Assembly (NCBI RefSeq): GCF_001707755.1
Contig: NZ_MBDL01000001.1
Span: 124,001-188,000 of the forward strand
DNA from: Acinetobacter celticus
GTDB lineage: Bacteria > Pseudomonadota > Gammaproteobacteria > Pseudomonadales > Moraxellaceae
Direction: 5' to 3'
Length of the DNA: 64,000 nt
A program made the translations under genes and the position numbers. The notes under the pieces were generated by a model that saw only the letters and a list, made by a program, of their open reading frames with translations, was not told the origin of the DNA and made no database searches. Position 1 is the stretch's first letter, and every line of letters begins with the position of its first letter. This document shows positions 17,592 to 26,376 of the stretch, piece by piece.

Positions 17592-18104
17592 ATGGCCTTT
17601 CAAAATTTAGAAGTTGTACATGTTGTCGCAATGGATCAGCAAAACTGCATTGGCAAAGGCAACGATTTGCCTTGGCATATTTCAGCAGATCTGAAACATT
17701 TTAAAGAGATCACCCAAGGCGGTGTTGTCGTGATGGGGCGTAAAACCCTAGAATCTATGGGGCGTACCCTTCCTAAACGGGTCAATTGGGTGATTACCCG
17801 CGATACAAACTGGTCTTTTGAGGGCACTAAAATTGCATACAGTATTGAAGATGCATTAAGCCAAGCGATTGAAGATGTAAAAGCCTCTGAAAAACCAACC
17901 AGTATTTTTATTATTGGCGGTGGTGAAATTTTTAAGCAAACCATGAGTATTGTAGACCGCTTAGAACTGACCCATGTTGCATTAGATGTTCATGGTGATG
18001 CGCATTATCCAGCGATTCCAGAGAACTTTAAAAAAGTGAAATCTGAGCAGCATATTGACGACAAAACAGGGATTGCTTTTGAGTTCGCAACCTATCAAAA
18101 ATGA
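17592..18104 (+). CDS. folA: Dihydrofolate reductase
   Basis: 170 residues. It reduces dihydrofolate to tetrahydrofolate with NADPH and is the trimethoprim target. Visible are GKGNDLPWHISADLKHFKE (substrate and Met20-loop region, acidic D in SADLKHFK), the VMGRKTLESMGR NADPH motif, and the IFIIGGGEIFKQ motif. Length and motifs resemble the chromosomal housekeeping enzyme rather than plasmid dfr types. Confidence 0.96.
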   Translation: MAFQNLEVVHVVAMDQQNCIGKGNDLPWHISADLKHFKEITQGGVVVMGRKTLESMGRTLPKRVNWVITRDTNWSFEGTKIAYSIEDALSQAIEDVKASEKPTSIFIIGGGEIFKQTMSIVDRLELTHVALDVHGDAHYPAIPENFKKVKSEQHIDDKTGIAFEFATYQK

Positions 18105-18130
18105 AGTACTAATAACTAAAACAGTCTTCT

Positions 18131-19180
18131 ATGAATCACATTGGAAAAACTGAATTTTTAAAAGCACTGGGAATCGGCATCTGCCATTCCCTATTCAGCT
18201 TATCTGTGATTGTTTCTTCGCTTTGGCTGTGTATGGCTCTTTGGATTCAAGAACCTTTCGGTTGGCTCATCAGTCGAATACTCATTGGTATCTGGCTTGC
18301 CTTCGCCTTAAGCATTTTAGGAATTTACGCCACTCAACATTTTTTTAGCCGTAAAAAAGATGTCCTTATTTATCTTCTGGGCTTTCTGTGTAGCTTGTTT
18401 TGGTACTTTAGTTTAGAAGCCAAGCAAGATCGTGAATGGGCTCCAGAAGTATCTAAAATTCTGCACTACGAAAAACACGGCGATATCATTACTTTACACA
18501 ACATCCGTAATTTTGATTGGCATCCAGATGGCAGTTTTACCGAACACTGGGAAACTCGACAATATGACCTCAATCAAATTACAGGGGTCAATATCATTAC
18601 TTCCTACTGGATGGGGCCAAAAATTGCCCATACTTTGGTCAGCTTTGATTTTGCCCATAATGCCCCTCTCACTTTTTCAATTGAAATCCGCAAAGAAAAA
18701 AATGAAGAATTTTCTGCCATTGGCGGCTTTTTTAGAAAATATGAACTGAGTTTAGTGGCCTCAGATGAAAAAGATATTGTCTACACGCGTAGTAATATTC
18801 GCGGTGAACAAGTGTATTTCTTTCCTGTGAAAATGCCTAAAACCGAACAAATTGCCCTATTTGAAGAATACCTACATCAAGCCGATGAACTGGCCAGACA
18901 GCCAAAATGGTATAACACCTTGACCAGTAACTGTACAACGCTGGTTTTTGATATGGTACAAGCTGTTTCTCCACAAAAACTGCCTATGGATTATCGCCTA
19001 TTTGCTTCTGGCTATTTACCCAACTATTTATATGATTTAAATGCCATTTCACATCAATGGAATCTACATACTTGGTATCAACGTGCGCATGTCAATCCGA
19101 AAGTCAGCGGTATGAAAAATATTAGTAGCGCAGAGTACTCAAGACTCATTCGACGTGGTCTACCACAGCCAAAAAATTAA
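18131..19180 (+). CDS. DUF4105-domain membrane protein
   Basis: 349 residues with three or four N-terminal membrane helices (to about residue 95), then a soluble domain with the DUF4105 signature (SNCTTLVFDMVQ near residue 270), which has a papain-like NCTT Cys and resembles the Lnb N-terminal domain family. The function is unknown; the Cys-centred motif suggests a thiol amidase or acyl-transfer fold, but that is inference. It starts 26 bases after folA on the same strand. Confidence 0.8.
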   Translation: MNHIGKTEFLKALGIGICHSLFSLSVIVSSLWLCMALWIQEPFGWLISRILIGIWLAFALSILGIYATQHFFSRKKDVLIYLLGFLCSLFWYFSLEAKQDREWAPEVSKILHYEKHGDIITLHNIRNFDWHPDGSFTEHWETRQYDLNQITGVNIITSYWMGPKIAHTLVSFDFAHNAPLTFSIEIRKEKNEEFSAIGGFFRKYELSLVASDEKDIVYTRSNIRGEQVYFFPVKMPKTEQIALFEEYLHQADELARQPKWYNTLTSNCTTLVFDMVQAVSPQKLPMDYRLFASGYLPNYLYDLNAISHQWNLHTWYQRAHVNPKVSGMKNISSAEYSRLIRRGLPQPKN

Positions 19181-19298
19181 TTTTCAGTTTGTCTGCTTCA
19201 GTTTAAAGAAGTGTAACAAAGATGCAAATACGGCTGGAGCTTTGCATAAATATTTGTTTATATACAACCAAGCCCCTTAAAAACAAGAGAATCTAACC

Positions 19299-19754
19299 AT
19301 GTTAAAACCCCTTCTTTTAATGGTAGCACTGGGTTCAGCGGTCATTTTTACTGGATGTGAAAGCATGCCAAGCTCTCCCCATGTCACTGAAAATTTACAG
19401 CAACTACAAAATCGAACGTGGATTGCAACACAAATTGGCACGACAACCATTCAAACGACGCCAAGCGCAAATCATATTCCAAGTATTCAATTTGATGAAG
19501 CAACTAAACGTGTTTCAGGTTCAGATGGCTGTAACCGTATTATGGGGAGCTATACTGCGGGTACAGATACCCTACAACTGAGCCAGTTAGCAACTACGCG
19601 TATGGCTTGTATGAACAATAATAATATTGACCGTCATTATAATGAAGCCTTAGCAAAGGTTACGCATTATCAAGTTTTTGGCAAAACGTTAAAATTGCTC
19701 GATCGTCACGGCAATTTACTGATTCAATTTGAAAGCGCAGTACAACCACGCTAA
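19299..19754 (+). CDS. META-domain lipoprotein (HslJ-like)
   Basis: 151 residues. A lipoprotein signal ends at FTGC with Cys19, so the mature protein is lipid-anchored. The META domain (residues ~35-145) shows NRTWIATQIG, SGSDGCNRIMGSY and ATTRMAC, typical of HslJ-type proteins linked to heat or novobiocin tolerance in E. coli. Exact role unknown. It has its own terminator. Confidence 0.85.
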   Translation: MLKPLLLMVALGSAVIFTGCESMPSSPHVTENLQQLQNRTWIATQIGTTTIQTTPSANHIPSIQFDEATKRVSGSDGCNRIMGSYTAGTDTLQLSQLATTRMACMNNNNIDRHYNEALAKVTHYQVFGKTLKLLDRHGNLLIQFESAVQPR

Positions 19755-19756
19755 AT

Positions 19757-19784
19757 AAAAAAGCCTGCAAATGCAGGCTTTTTC
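19757..19784 (+). terminator. Rho-independent terminator after the META lipoprotein gene
   Basis: AAAAAGCCTGCA/TGCAGGCTTTTT hairpin with T-run. Confidence 0.9.
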
Positions 19785-19863
19785 TATTCATTCTGTCAAT
19801 CAGACATTGTAGCTTCACAAGTTGCCCTTATATTTAAAGAATGACAAAAAATAGGAAATGATT

Positions 19864-20388
19864 ATGCAACAAGCTTTATTTGGCGGTGGCTGCTTTTGGT
19901 GTACAGAAGCCGTTTTCCTGCAACTCAAAGGTGTAGAACAAGTAGTTAGTGGCTATGCAGGTGGACATACGCCACAACCTCGTTATGAAGATATTTGCAA
20001 AGGCGATACCCAACATGCCGAAGTGATTCTAATTGATTTCGACGAATCACAAATTAGCTTTGCACAATTGCTTGATGTTTTTTTCGCGACCCACGATCCA
20101 ACCACCTTAAACCGACAAGGCAATGATGTCGGCACCCAATATCGTTCTGTCATTTATTATTTAAATGAACAACAACAGCAACAAGCACAGCAATTAATCA
20201 ACAAATTAAAGGCCGATGGTATTGCCATTGTCACCGAACTCAGTCCCGCACCAACCTTCTTCCCTGCCGAAGAATATCACCAAAACTATTTTGCTCGTAA
20301 CCCTGCACAAGGCTATTGCAACTTTGCTATTCCGCCAAAGCTAATGAAATTACAAAGTAAATTTCAAGATTTATTAAAAGCCGAATAA
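19864..20388 (+). CDS. msrA: Peptide-methionine (S)-S-oxide reductase
   Basis: 174 residues from the ATG at 19864. The ATG at 19858 is possible, but AGGAA (19853-19857) touches it directly, whereas it lies six bases from the second ATG. The catalytic motif GGGCFWC gives Cys10 as the sulfenic-acid-forming residue. [16 protein letters not shown] and [23 protein letters not shown] are family signatures. It repairs the S-epimer of methionine sulfoxide, probably in the cytoplasm because there is no signal peptide. Confidence 0.96.
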   Translation: MQQALFGGGCFWCTEAVFLQLKGVEQVVSGYAGGHTPQPRYEDICKGDTQHAEVILIDFDESQISFAQLLDVFFATHDPTTLNRQGNDVGTQYRSVIYYLNEQQQQQAQQLINKLKADGIAIVTELSPAPTFFPAEEYHQNYFARNPAQGYCNFAIPPKLMKLQSKFQDLLKAE

Positions 20389-20411
20389 AATATTCAACGG
20401 ATGTTAAACAC

Positions 20412-20440
20412 AAAAAAAGTGGCATTGAGCCACTTTTTTT
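20412..20440. terminator. Bidirectional terminator between msrA and exbD
   Basis: AAAAAAAGTGGC/GCCACTTTTTTT hairpin with flanking A- and T-runs. Confidence 0.9.
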
Positions 20441-20454
20441 ACGTCGATGAATTA

Positions 20455-20856
20455 CTAATCTGTTGCAAATGCAATATCACTGAGTCCGGCTTCACTCGCA
20501 CGTGACATGACTTGCGCTACAGTGTCATAGCGAGATTCTTTATCGGCTTTTAAAATGACCGTTGGCTGACGAGGCGCTTGACCAGCTTCTGCAAAACGTT
20601 TTTCTAATTCCTCAAGGCTAATCACCTGATCATCCCAAGCAACATCACCATTGGCATTAATGCTGACCTGCACTTTTTCAGGTGGCAAATCGACAATATC
20701 CGCGGTCGTTTTTGGCAAAGTTAATGGAATTGATGGGTTGGCAACGGTTGCAGTCACCAAAAAGATGATCATCAATACCAGCATAATATCGATGAGCGGA
20801 ATGAGATTCATCTCAGTCATGCCAGCATCGTTATCTTCACCCAATTGAAAGGCCAT
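20455..20856 (-). CDS. exbD: ExbD, energy-transducing subunit of the TonB system
   Basis: 133 residues: a short cytoplasmic N-terminus, one membrane helix (LIPLIDIMLVLMIIFLVTA) containing the conserved proton-responsive Asp, and a periplasmic domain ending SDIAFATD. With ExbB it couples proton flow to TonB. Its ATG overlaps the exbB stop by one base. Confidence 0.95.
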   Translation of the reverse strand: MAFQLGEDNDAGMTEMNLIPLIDIMLVLMIIFLVTATVANPSIPLTLPKTTADIVDLPPEKVQVSINANGDVAWDDQVISLEELEKRFAEAGQAPRQPTVILKADKESRYDTVAQVMSRASEAGLSDIAFATD

Positions 20857-21476
20857 TAAGCTTGACCTCCAACTAATCCTTCATGTGCCGTTTTTACTTC
20901 AACTTTTTTTGCAGATTCTTGTTGTAGCATCGTGTCAATTAATAAACCATGCGCTTGGTCTTGCAATTCATTGCTTAGCGTACGGTTAAAACGTACTGCC
21001 ATGTTGTAAGCCAATACCGCTGGAATGGCGACTGCTAAACCCAAGCCTGTCATAATCAGTGCTTCACCAACAGGCGTCGCCACTTGCGCTAAACCAGCTT
21101 GACCGCTTTTACCAACCGCAACTAAGGCATGAAAAATACCCCAAACTGTACCAAACAAACCCACAAACGGTGCTAAAGAAGCAATTGTACCCAAAACAGA
21201 TACACCTTTTTCAGCACTGGTTTTTTCAACAGCAATTTGGCGCAGTAGTGCCTGTTCAGCGACTGCTTTACGTTGTTCAAAGTTTAAGGGTGCAAGCTTT
21301 GCTTTTAATGCAGACAATGCGTCTGAAAGATGAGCAAAAGCCACTTGCTTCAGCTGACGCGTACCCATAATGCGTAATGCAAAAATTGTCCATGTCGCAA
21401 TCGACATCGCCAGTAAAATGAAATATAGCGATTTACTGACTGCATCAGCATGTTGCCAATAAACTGAAAAGTTCAT
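20856..21476 (-). CDS. exbB: ExbB, proton channel subunit of the TonB system
   Basis: 206 residues from the ATG at 21476 (MNFSVYWQ), preceded by GGAGTTC. The open frame runs further upstream, but that stretch overlaps tonB and is not family-like. There are three membrane helices with the MotA/TolQ/ExbB motif GVSVLGTIASLAPFVGLFGTVWGI and the later VATPVGEALIMTGLGLAVAIPAVLAYN. Confidence 0.94.
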   Translation of the reverse strand: MNFSVYWQHADAVSKSLYFILLAMSIATWTIFALRIMGTRQLKQVAFAHLSDALSALKAKLAPLNFEQRKAVAEQALLRQIAVEKTSAEKGVSVLGTIASLAPFVGLFGTVWGIFHALVAVGKSGQAGLAQVATPVGEALIMTGLGLAVAIPAVLAYNMAVRFNRTLSNELQDQAHGLLIDTMLQQESAKKVEVKTAHEGLVGGQA

Positions 21477-21501
21477 ATTTGAACTCCTATGGGTTAGCCG
21501 G

Positions 21502-22257
21502 TTATTTAAGCTGAAAATTGAATGGTGCTTCCACATTGGCCAGCGGATAAGCCACTCCATTTTCTACATATTTAGTCAATGTGCCACTGCGTTTCACAGA
21601 AGATGCGACTTTACGCTCTACAGCAGGGCTACAATTCGAATTTTTGACCGAAGTCGAAGTAATGTTACCCTGTTCATTCGCGCCAATGACCACGACAAGC
21701 GAGCAAGACACTTTCAGTTCGCCTGGAGCAAAACTGACCTTTGGTTTTTTCAGCCAAGAAACACCATCACCCATGGAAGGACTTTTCGGGCCAGGAGGTG
21801 TTGGTGGTGCAACAGGTGCTGGAGGGGTAACTGGTGCAGGCTCAGGCTTAGCCACTTTGGTTTCAGACACTACGGTGGAAACAACCGAACTTTTTATCGG
21901 CGTTTCTGCGGGTTTCACAGCAGGCTTTGGCGAATCCGCCTTTTTCACCTGTTGTACTTTTTCCACTTTTTTAGGTGGTGGTAAAGGCTTTTCTACAATT
22001 TTGACTTCTTTGGGCTTCGGTGGCTCTTTTTTCGGCTCTGCCTTTGGCTTCGGAGGTAAGGGTTTAGGTACTTCTTCTAATTGAACAAAACGAACTTGGA
22101 TAGGGTCTTTTTTTATTGGTTTCAGCTCAGGTGTCTTCATATGACCGACCGCCCACAGTAGACCCATATGTCCAATGGCTACCACAGCCAATGCTGTAAT
22201 AACTTTCTTTTTCATCGGATTCGGGGCTTGTATCATAGGAGTAGAAGATTGGCTCAT
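21502..22257 (-). CDS. tonB: TonB energy transducer
   Basis: 251 residues: an N-terminal membrane anchor (TALAVVAIGHMGLLWAVGH), a long Pro/Lys/Glu-rich spacer (about residues 50-155) that spans the periplasm, and a C-terminal TonB domain with VENGVAYPLANVEAPFNFQLK-like end. It contacts the TonB box of outer-membrane receptors. It is first in tonB-exbB-exbD, with exbB starting 25 bases on. A Fur-like site lies 91 bases upstream. Confidence 0.93.
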   Translation of the reverse strand: MSQSSTPMIQAPNPMKKKVITALAVVAIGHMGLLWAVGHMKTPELKPIKKDPIQVRFVQLEEVPKPLPPKPKAEPKKEPPKPKEVKIVEKPLPPPKKVEKVQQVKKADSPKPAVKPAETPIKSSVVSTVVSETKVAKPEPAPVTPPAPVAPPTPPGPKSPSMGDGVSWLKKPKVSFAPGELKVSCSLVVVIGANEQGNITSTSVKNSNCSPAVERKVASSVKRSGTLTKYVENGVAYPLANVEAPFNFQLK

Positions 22258-22347
22258 TAAAATCAGTTACCTTGAAGAAGCGATCACATCTTTATATAAA
22301 GTTGCAATGAGGCTCATCGCTTAGCACAATAAAGTGGCATAATCATA

Positions 22348-22366
22348 AATGAGAAGTGTTTTCATT
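22348..22366 (-). promoter_or_regulatory. Fur-box-like site upstream of tonB-exbB-exbD
   Basis: AATGAGAAGTGTTTTCATT matches the palindromic Fur consensus AATGATAATnATTATCATT at 15 of 19 positions (counting n). Iron repression of the operon is inferred. Confidence 0.6.
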
Positions 22367-22411
22367 TGCAACTATTAATTTGTCTATTTTTATGGCTTTT
22401 TTGAATTAAAC

Positions 22412-22440
22412 AAAAAAGGCATACTTTAAGTATGCCTTTT
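22412..22440 (-). terminator. Rho-independent terminator after purU
   Basis: AAAAGGCATAC/GTATGCCTTTT stem; read on the minus strand it ends in a T-run. Confidence 0.85.
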
Positions 22441-22459
22441 ATTTATAGAATTTAAAATA

Positions 22460-23326
22460 CTATTGGAAGACGACAGTTTTATTGCCATCAACAATAATAC
22501 GGTCTTCTAAATGCCATTTTACTGCCCGTGCCAAAACATTACGCTCTACATCTTGTCCTAACTCACGAAGCTGTTCTACGGTAAAGTCATGATTCACACG
22601 TTCTACATCTTGCTCAATAATTGGGCCTTGGTCTAGGTCTGCGGTGACATAATGCGCTGTTGCACCAATCAATTTCACGCCTTTTTCGTAGGCCTGTTTA
22701 TATGGGTTTGCACCCACAAAAGCTGGCAAGAAAGAATGGTGAATATTGATCACTTTCATTTCCCATTTTTTCACAAATTCTTCATCTAGAATTTGCATAT
22801 AACGTGCTAAAACCAACACATCATTACCCTGCATCAACTCATCAATTTTTGCATAAGCTTCACGTTTGTTTTCTTTGGTTACCGGTACCACTTCAAAAGG
22901 AATACCAAAGTTTTCTACTGCTGTACGCAACGTATCATGATTAGAAACCACTTTGGTAATTTCACAAGGTAATCCGCCACGTGAATGGCGCCACAATAAC
23001 TCCAGCAAGGCATGGTCTACTTTGGAAACCAAAAGACCTACTTTTTTCACATCGCTGACCAACGCCAAACGCCAATGCATATTGTAGCGAGTCGCAACAT
23101 TGCTTTCAAAAGTCTGTAGCAAGCCATCTTTACGGCTTTGCAAACTATCCAATTCAAATTCAACACGCATGAAATAACGTCCGCCTTGAGCTTCAGTTGC
23201 GTATTGATCAAGTGCGGTAATGTTTGCTCCATGATGATACAAAAAGCTCGATACAGCTTGCACAATACCCGGCTTATCTTCACAGGTAATGAGCAAGCGA
23301 GCAGTGTTAGCCGTCGACATATTCAT
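22460..23326 (-). CDS. purU: Formyltetrahydrofolate deformylase
   Basis: 288 residues from the ATG at 23326; an upstream GTG at 23341 and an ATG at 23320 are alternatives, and none has a clear ribosome site. It has an N-terminal ACT domain (LLITCEDKPGIVQAV) and a C-terminal formyltransferase domain with the catalytic triad region NIHHSFLPAF, ATAHYVT and DQGPIIEQD. It hydrolyses 10-formyl-THF to formate plus THF, balancing one-carbon pools and feeding PurT. Confidence 0.95.
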   Translation of the reverse strand: MNMSTANTARLLITCEDKPGIVQAVSSFLYHHGANITALDQYATEAQGGRYFMRVEFELDSLQSRKDGLLQTFESNVATRYNMHWRLALVSDVKKVGLLVSKVDHALLELLWRHSRGGLPCEITKVVSNHDTLRTAVENFGIPFEVVPVTKENKREAYAKIDELMQGNDVLVLARYMQILDEEFVKKWEMKVINIHHSFLPAFVGANPYKQAYEKGVKLIGATAHYVTADLDQGPIIEQDVERVNHDFTVEQLRELGQDVERNVLARAVKWHLEDRIIVDGNKTVVFQ

Positions 23327-23403
23327 TTGGGTGTGTATCACTCATTCAATTTATAAAAACAAGCCGAGTATTCTAGCGCCTTTTGAAGGCAGACTAAATA
23401 GTC

Positions 23404-24105
23404 TTATTCGGTGTCATAGGCTTTGCTAGAGGAAAGACTGGCAAACAAGTCCGACTCACCCATGGTTTCCAACAGACGTTCATAAGTTTGACGACTTTCA
23501 CCACGTAAGTATGCGCCTTCCAAAAACACCATTTGACGCAAAGCTTGCCAAACCCACTTTTCTTCCAAATGGTTCGAATCGGTAATATGACCCGACATAT
23601 ACAGGAAGTTAGTCCAGTTGGTCAGTACAATCCATAAGTTAATAATCAGTGCTTCAATCTCAGAATTGGTCATTTCCATTAAGCCAGCATCAACAAAGGC
23701 TTTATAAATTTTCTGCCCTTGTTGCATCACTTGACCGGCAAAACGCGGATACATCTTTCTGAAATCAATATTATTTTCAACCAGATGATAGACATCGCGG
23801 TGCAAAAAACGATATGTCCAAAGTTGGCTGCTCAACACCTGAAAATAACGAATTTTATCATTCGCATCTAGCAGACGGTCATCTGGCAAAGCCAACATAT
23901 CTAGGGTTTCCCGTTGATATTGTTCCATCAACTCTTTGATAATTTCGTTCTTGTTGCGAAAATGATAATACAAATTCCCTGGACTCATGCCCAGTTCAGC
24001 TGCAATATGATTGGTCGTAACAGAACGTTCTCCACGCTCATTAAACAACTGTAGGCTTAGTTGTAAAATACGTTCTTTGGTTTTCAGCGTTTTGGTCTGG
24101 GACAT
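23404..24105 (-). CDS. TetR/AcrR-family transcriptional regulator
   Basis: 233 residues. The N-terminal TetR DNA-binding domain (residues 8-55) shows KERILQLSLQLFNERGERSV and the recognition segment MSPGNLYYHFRNKNEI. The C-terminal ligand domain is long and aromatic-rich (NLWIVLTNWTNFLYM), suggesting a hydrophobic ligand. It is divergent from an aldehyde dehydrogenase gene, and a perfect 20-bp palindrome lies in the shared gap, so local repression is likely. Confidence 0.9.
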   Translation of the reverse strand: MSQTKTLKTKERILQLSLQLFNERGERSVTTNHIAAELGMSPGNLYYHFRNKNEIIKELMEQYQRETLDMLALPDDRLLDANDKIRYFQVLSSQLWTYRFLHRDVYHLVENNIDFRKMYPRFAGQVMQQGQKIYKAFVDAGLMEMTNSEIEALIINLWIVLTNWTNFLYMSGHITDSNHLEEKWVWQALRQMVFLEGAYLRGESRQTYERLLETMGESDLFASLSSSKAYDTE

Positions 24106-24156
24106 TCTAAAATAACCATAAGTTCAATGCATTAGCAGACTAACACATAAAGTAGC

Positions 24157-24185
24157 TTGACTATTTAGAGTATTTACTCTAAAAA
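24157..24185 (+). promoter_or_regulatory. Promoter with embedded palindromic operator for the aldehyde dehydrogenase
   Basis: TTGACT (24157-24162) as -35 and TAAAAA (24180-24185) as -10, spacer 17. The spacer is filled by the perfect palindrome TTTAGAGTA-TT-TACTCTAAA (24164-24183), a likely binding site for the divergent TetR regulator. Confidence 0.6.
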
Positions 24186-24219
24186 ATAATGAATCGCTTA
24201 TTGAAAATGGCAGTGAAAC

Positions 24220-25668
24220 ATGAACAGTCAGACAAAAACAACATCAATGACACCACATTCTTTTGACGTTCAACACATGCATACTGTGCTAGAACAACAA
24301 AAACACGCCTATTTACGCTATCCATTGCCGACAGCAAAAGAGCGTATTGATCGTTTAGCGCGACTTAAGCGTATCTTAGTTAAGTACCAAGATCAATTTG
24401 CCGAAGCAATTAATCAAGACTATGGTAACCGCTCAATTGGTGAAACTAAAATTGGCGAGTTACTCACATGTCTTGAACAGATTAAATATTATAGCAAGCA
24501 TTTAACCCAATGGATGAAACCATCCAAGCGTCATATCGGTATTATTCATCAACCTGCTAAAGCATGGGTGCAGTATCAACCCTTAGGTGTAGTAGGCATT
24601 ATTACACCATGGAACTACCCTTTACTTCTGTCTGTTGGCCCACTCATTTGTGCATTGGCGGCCGGCAACCATGCCATGATTAAAATTTCTAGTGCATCCG
24701 CGCGCTTTGGTAGCGTACTCGAAAAAGCCTTGGCTGAAGCCTTTCCTCAAGAATTAGTCGCCGTCATTAATGGTGGCGGTGCGATATCTGATGCATTTAG
24801 CCATCTGGCTTTTGACAAAATGATTTTCACTGGTTCAACCAATGTCGGAAAAACTGTCATGGCGGCCGCCGCTGAAAATTTGGTGCCTGTCATTTTAGAA
24901 TTAGGTGGAAAATCACCCGTTTTGGTTCATCCTTCAATAGATTTACAAGACGTTGCAGAGCGCTTAGCTGTTGGTAAACTGTGGAATGCAGGTCAAACCT
25001 GTGTTGCCCCTGACTATTTATTCTTACCACGTGGTAAAACAGCCGAATTTATTGAACGCTTTCAGGCCTGCGCGACAGAGATGTATCCTAGCCTTGCCTA
25101 CAATCAAGATTACACGTCTATTATTAATGATAAACAATATAACCGTCTACAAGGCTATTTAGACAATGCACGCGAACAAGGCGCACAAATCATTGAACTG
25201 AACCCACAACATGAAGATGTCGCGACAGTTAGAAAAATTGCACCCACTTTACTGACTGGCATTACGCCAGACATGACCATTATGCAAAATGAAATCTTCG
25301 GGCCGATCCTTCCCATCATGGAATATGATCAAATCGACGATGTTATTGAGTTTATTAATAGCCGACCGCGTCCACTTGCATTATACTACTTCGACTTTGA
25401 TCAAGCGCGTGCCGATTATGTCGCACAGCGTACTCATTCAGGGCATTTTGGGCAAAACACCGTATTGACTCATGTTGCACAGGACGATCTGCCGTTTGGT
25501 GGTGTTGGTGCATCGGGTATGGGAAAATATCACGGTCCAGAAGGTTTTTTCAGTTTGTCGCATGAACGGTCAGTAATGTCTAATCCAAAGCTGTATAGCT
25601 TGAAATTCATTCTCCCACCGTTTAATAAGCCGATTCACAAGCTGATTTCAAAGACTCTTTTACGCTAA
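24220..25668 (+). CDS. NAD(P)-dependent aldehyde dehydrogenase, coniferyl aldehyde dehydrogenase type
   Basis: 482 residues, ALDH superfamily. Visible are the PWNYPLLL cofactor-site motif, ILELGGKSPVLV with the catalytic base Glu, NAGQTCVAPDY with nucleophile Cys261, and NEIFGPILPIM. The lack of extra N-terminal length and the C-terminal hydrophobic, lysine-rich tail (KFILPPFNKPIHKLISKTLL) resemble fatty or aromatic aldehyde dehydrogenases of the CalB type, which often contact membranes. The substrate is not certain. A TetR gene is divergent. Confidence 0.9.
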   Translation: MNSQTKTTSMTPHSFDVQHMHTVLEQQKHAYLRYPLPTAKERIDRLARLKRILVKYQDQFAEAINQDYGNRSIGETKIGELLTCLEQIKYYSKHLTQWMKPSKRHIGIIHQPAKAWVQYQPLGVVGIITPWNYPLLLSVGPLICALAAGNHAMIKISSASARFGSVLEKALAEAFPQELVAVINGGGAISDAFSHLAFDKMIFTGSTNVGKTVMAAAAENLVPVILELGGKSPVLVHPSIDLQDVAERLAVGKLWNAGQTCVAPDYLFLPRGKTAEFIERFQACATEMYPSLAYNQDYTSIINDKQYNRLQGYLDNAREQGAQIIELNPQHEDVATVRKIAPTLLTGITPDMTIMQNEIFGPILPIMEYDQIDDVIEFINSRPRPLALYYFDFDQARADYVAQRTHSGHFGQNTVLTHVAQDDLPFGGVGASGMGKYHGPEGFFSLSHERSVMSNPKLYSLKFILPPFNKPIHKLISKTLLR

Positions 25669-25675
25669 CTGATCA

Positions 25676-25712
25676 AGGCATGAGCTATTGAACGGCCTCA
25701 TGCACAGTTTTA
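25676..25712 (+). terminator. Weak terminator-like hairpin after the aldehyde dehydrogenase
   Basis: GCATGAG (25678-25684) pairs with CTCATGC (25697-25703), loop 12 bases, followed by a short T-rich run. Confidence 0.4.
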
Positions 25713-25723
25713 CTATAAATCGC

Positions 25724-25752
25724 TTGTCTTTTAAGCGTATTTTTGGTATAAA
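25724..25752 (+). promoter_or_regulatory. Sigma-70 promoter of rpmB-rpmG
   Basis: TTGTCT (25724-25729), 17-base spacer, TATAAA (25747-25752), about 80 bases before rpmB. Confidence 0.7.
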
Positions 25753-25830
25753 ACGCCCCTTGAATGATTTCATCCGTTTACTTTTAATGACTAGCAGCAC
25801 AATCGACACTGTCTAGCAATGGAGTTCACC

Positions 25831-26067
25831 ATGTCTAAGGTTTGCCAAGTTACCGGCAAGCGTCCAGTCGTTGGCAACAACGTCTCGCACGCCAATAACA
25901 AAACCAAACGCCGGTTCGAGCCGAACCTGCACCACCACCGTTTCTGGTTAGAAACCGAAAAACGTTTTGTACGTCTTCGTCTAACCCCTAAAGGTATGCG
26001 TATTATCGACAAATTGGGCATTGAAAAGGTTATTGCTGACCTTCGTGCTCAAGGTCAAAAGATCTAA
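25831..26067 (+). CDS. rpmB: 50S ribosomal protein L28
   Basis: 78 residues from the ATG at 25831 ([20 protein letters not shown]); the frame also has an ATG at 25819, but the family start is [19 protein letters not shown] and the [12 protein letters not shown] end are typical. rpmG follows after 12 bases. Confidence 0.97.
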   Translation: MSKVCQVTGKRPVVGNNVSHANNKTKRRFEPNLHHHRFWLETEKRFVRLRLTPKGMRIIDKLGIEKVIADLRAQGQKI

Positions 26068-26079
26068 GGAGTCTGAACC

Positions 26080-26235
26080 ATGCGTGATAAAATTCGCCTA
26101 GTTTCTTCTGCTGGTACAGGTTATTTCTATACCACTACTAAGAACAAACGCACTATGCCGGAAAAAATGGAAATCAAAAAATTTGATCCAAAAATCCGTC
26201 AACACGTAATTTTTAAAGAAGCTAAAATTAAATAA
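26080..26235 (+). CDS. rpmG: 50S ribosomal protein L33
   Basis: 51 residues: [17 protein letters not shown], then a basic [18 protein letters not shown] segment and the end FKEAKIK. It lacks the paired cysteines of the zinc-binding form, so it is the zinc-independent type. AAGGAG lies just after the rpmB stop. It is co-transcribed with rpmB, as in most Gammaproteobacteria. Confidence 0.97.
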
Positions 26236-26248
26236 TTTTAGTTTTTTG

Positions 26249-26280
26249 AAAAAAGCGGCCTTTCTAGGTCGTTTTTTTTT
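26249..26280 (+). terminator. Rho-independent terminator after rpmG
   Basis: CGGCC-TTTCTA-GGTCG stem with one wobble, A-run before and long T-run after. Confidence 0.75.
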
Positions 26281-26376
26281 GCATTTTTTTTTCTCAGCTT
26301 GCTACACTTTCTGAGTCTTTTTAGCACAGCTTGTGCTTATTTTTATTCCCCTTAACCTTGGCTTAAGGAGTTTTTA

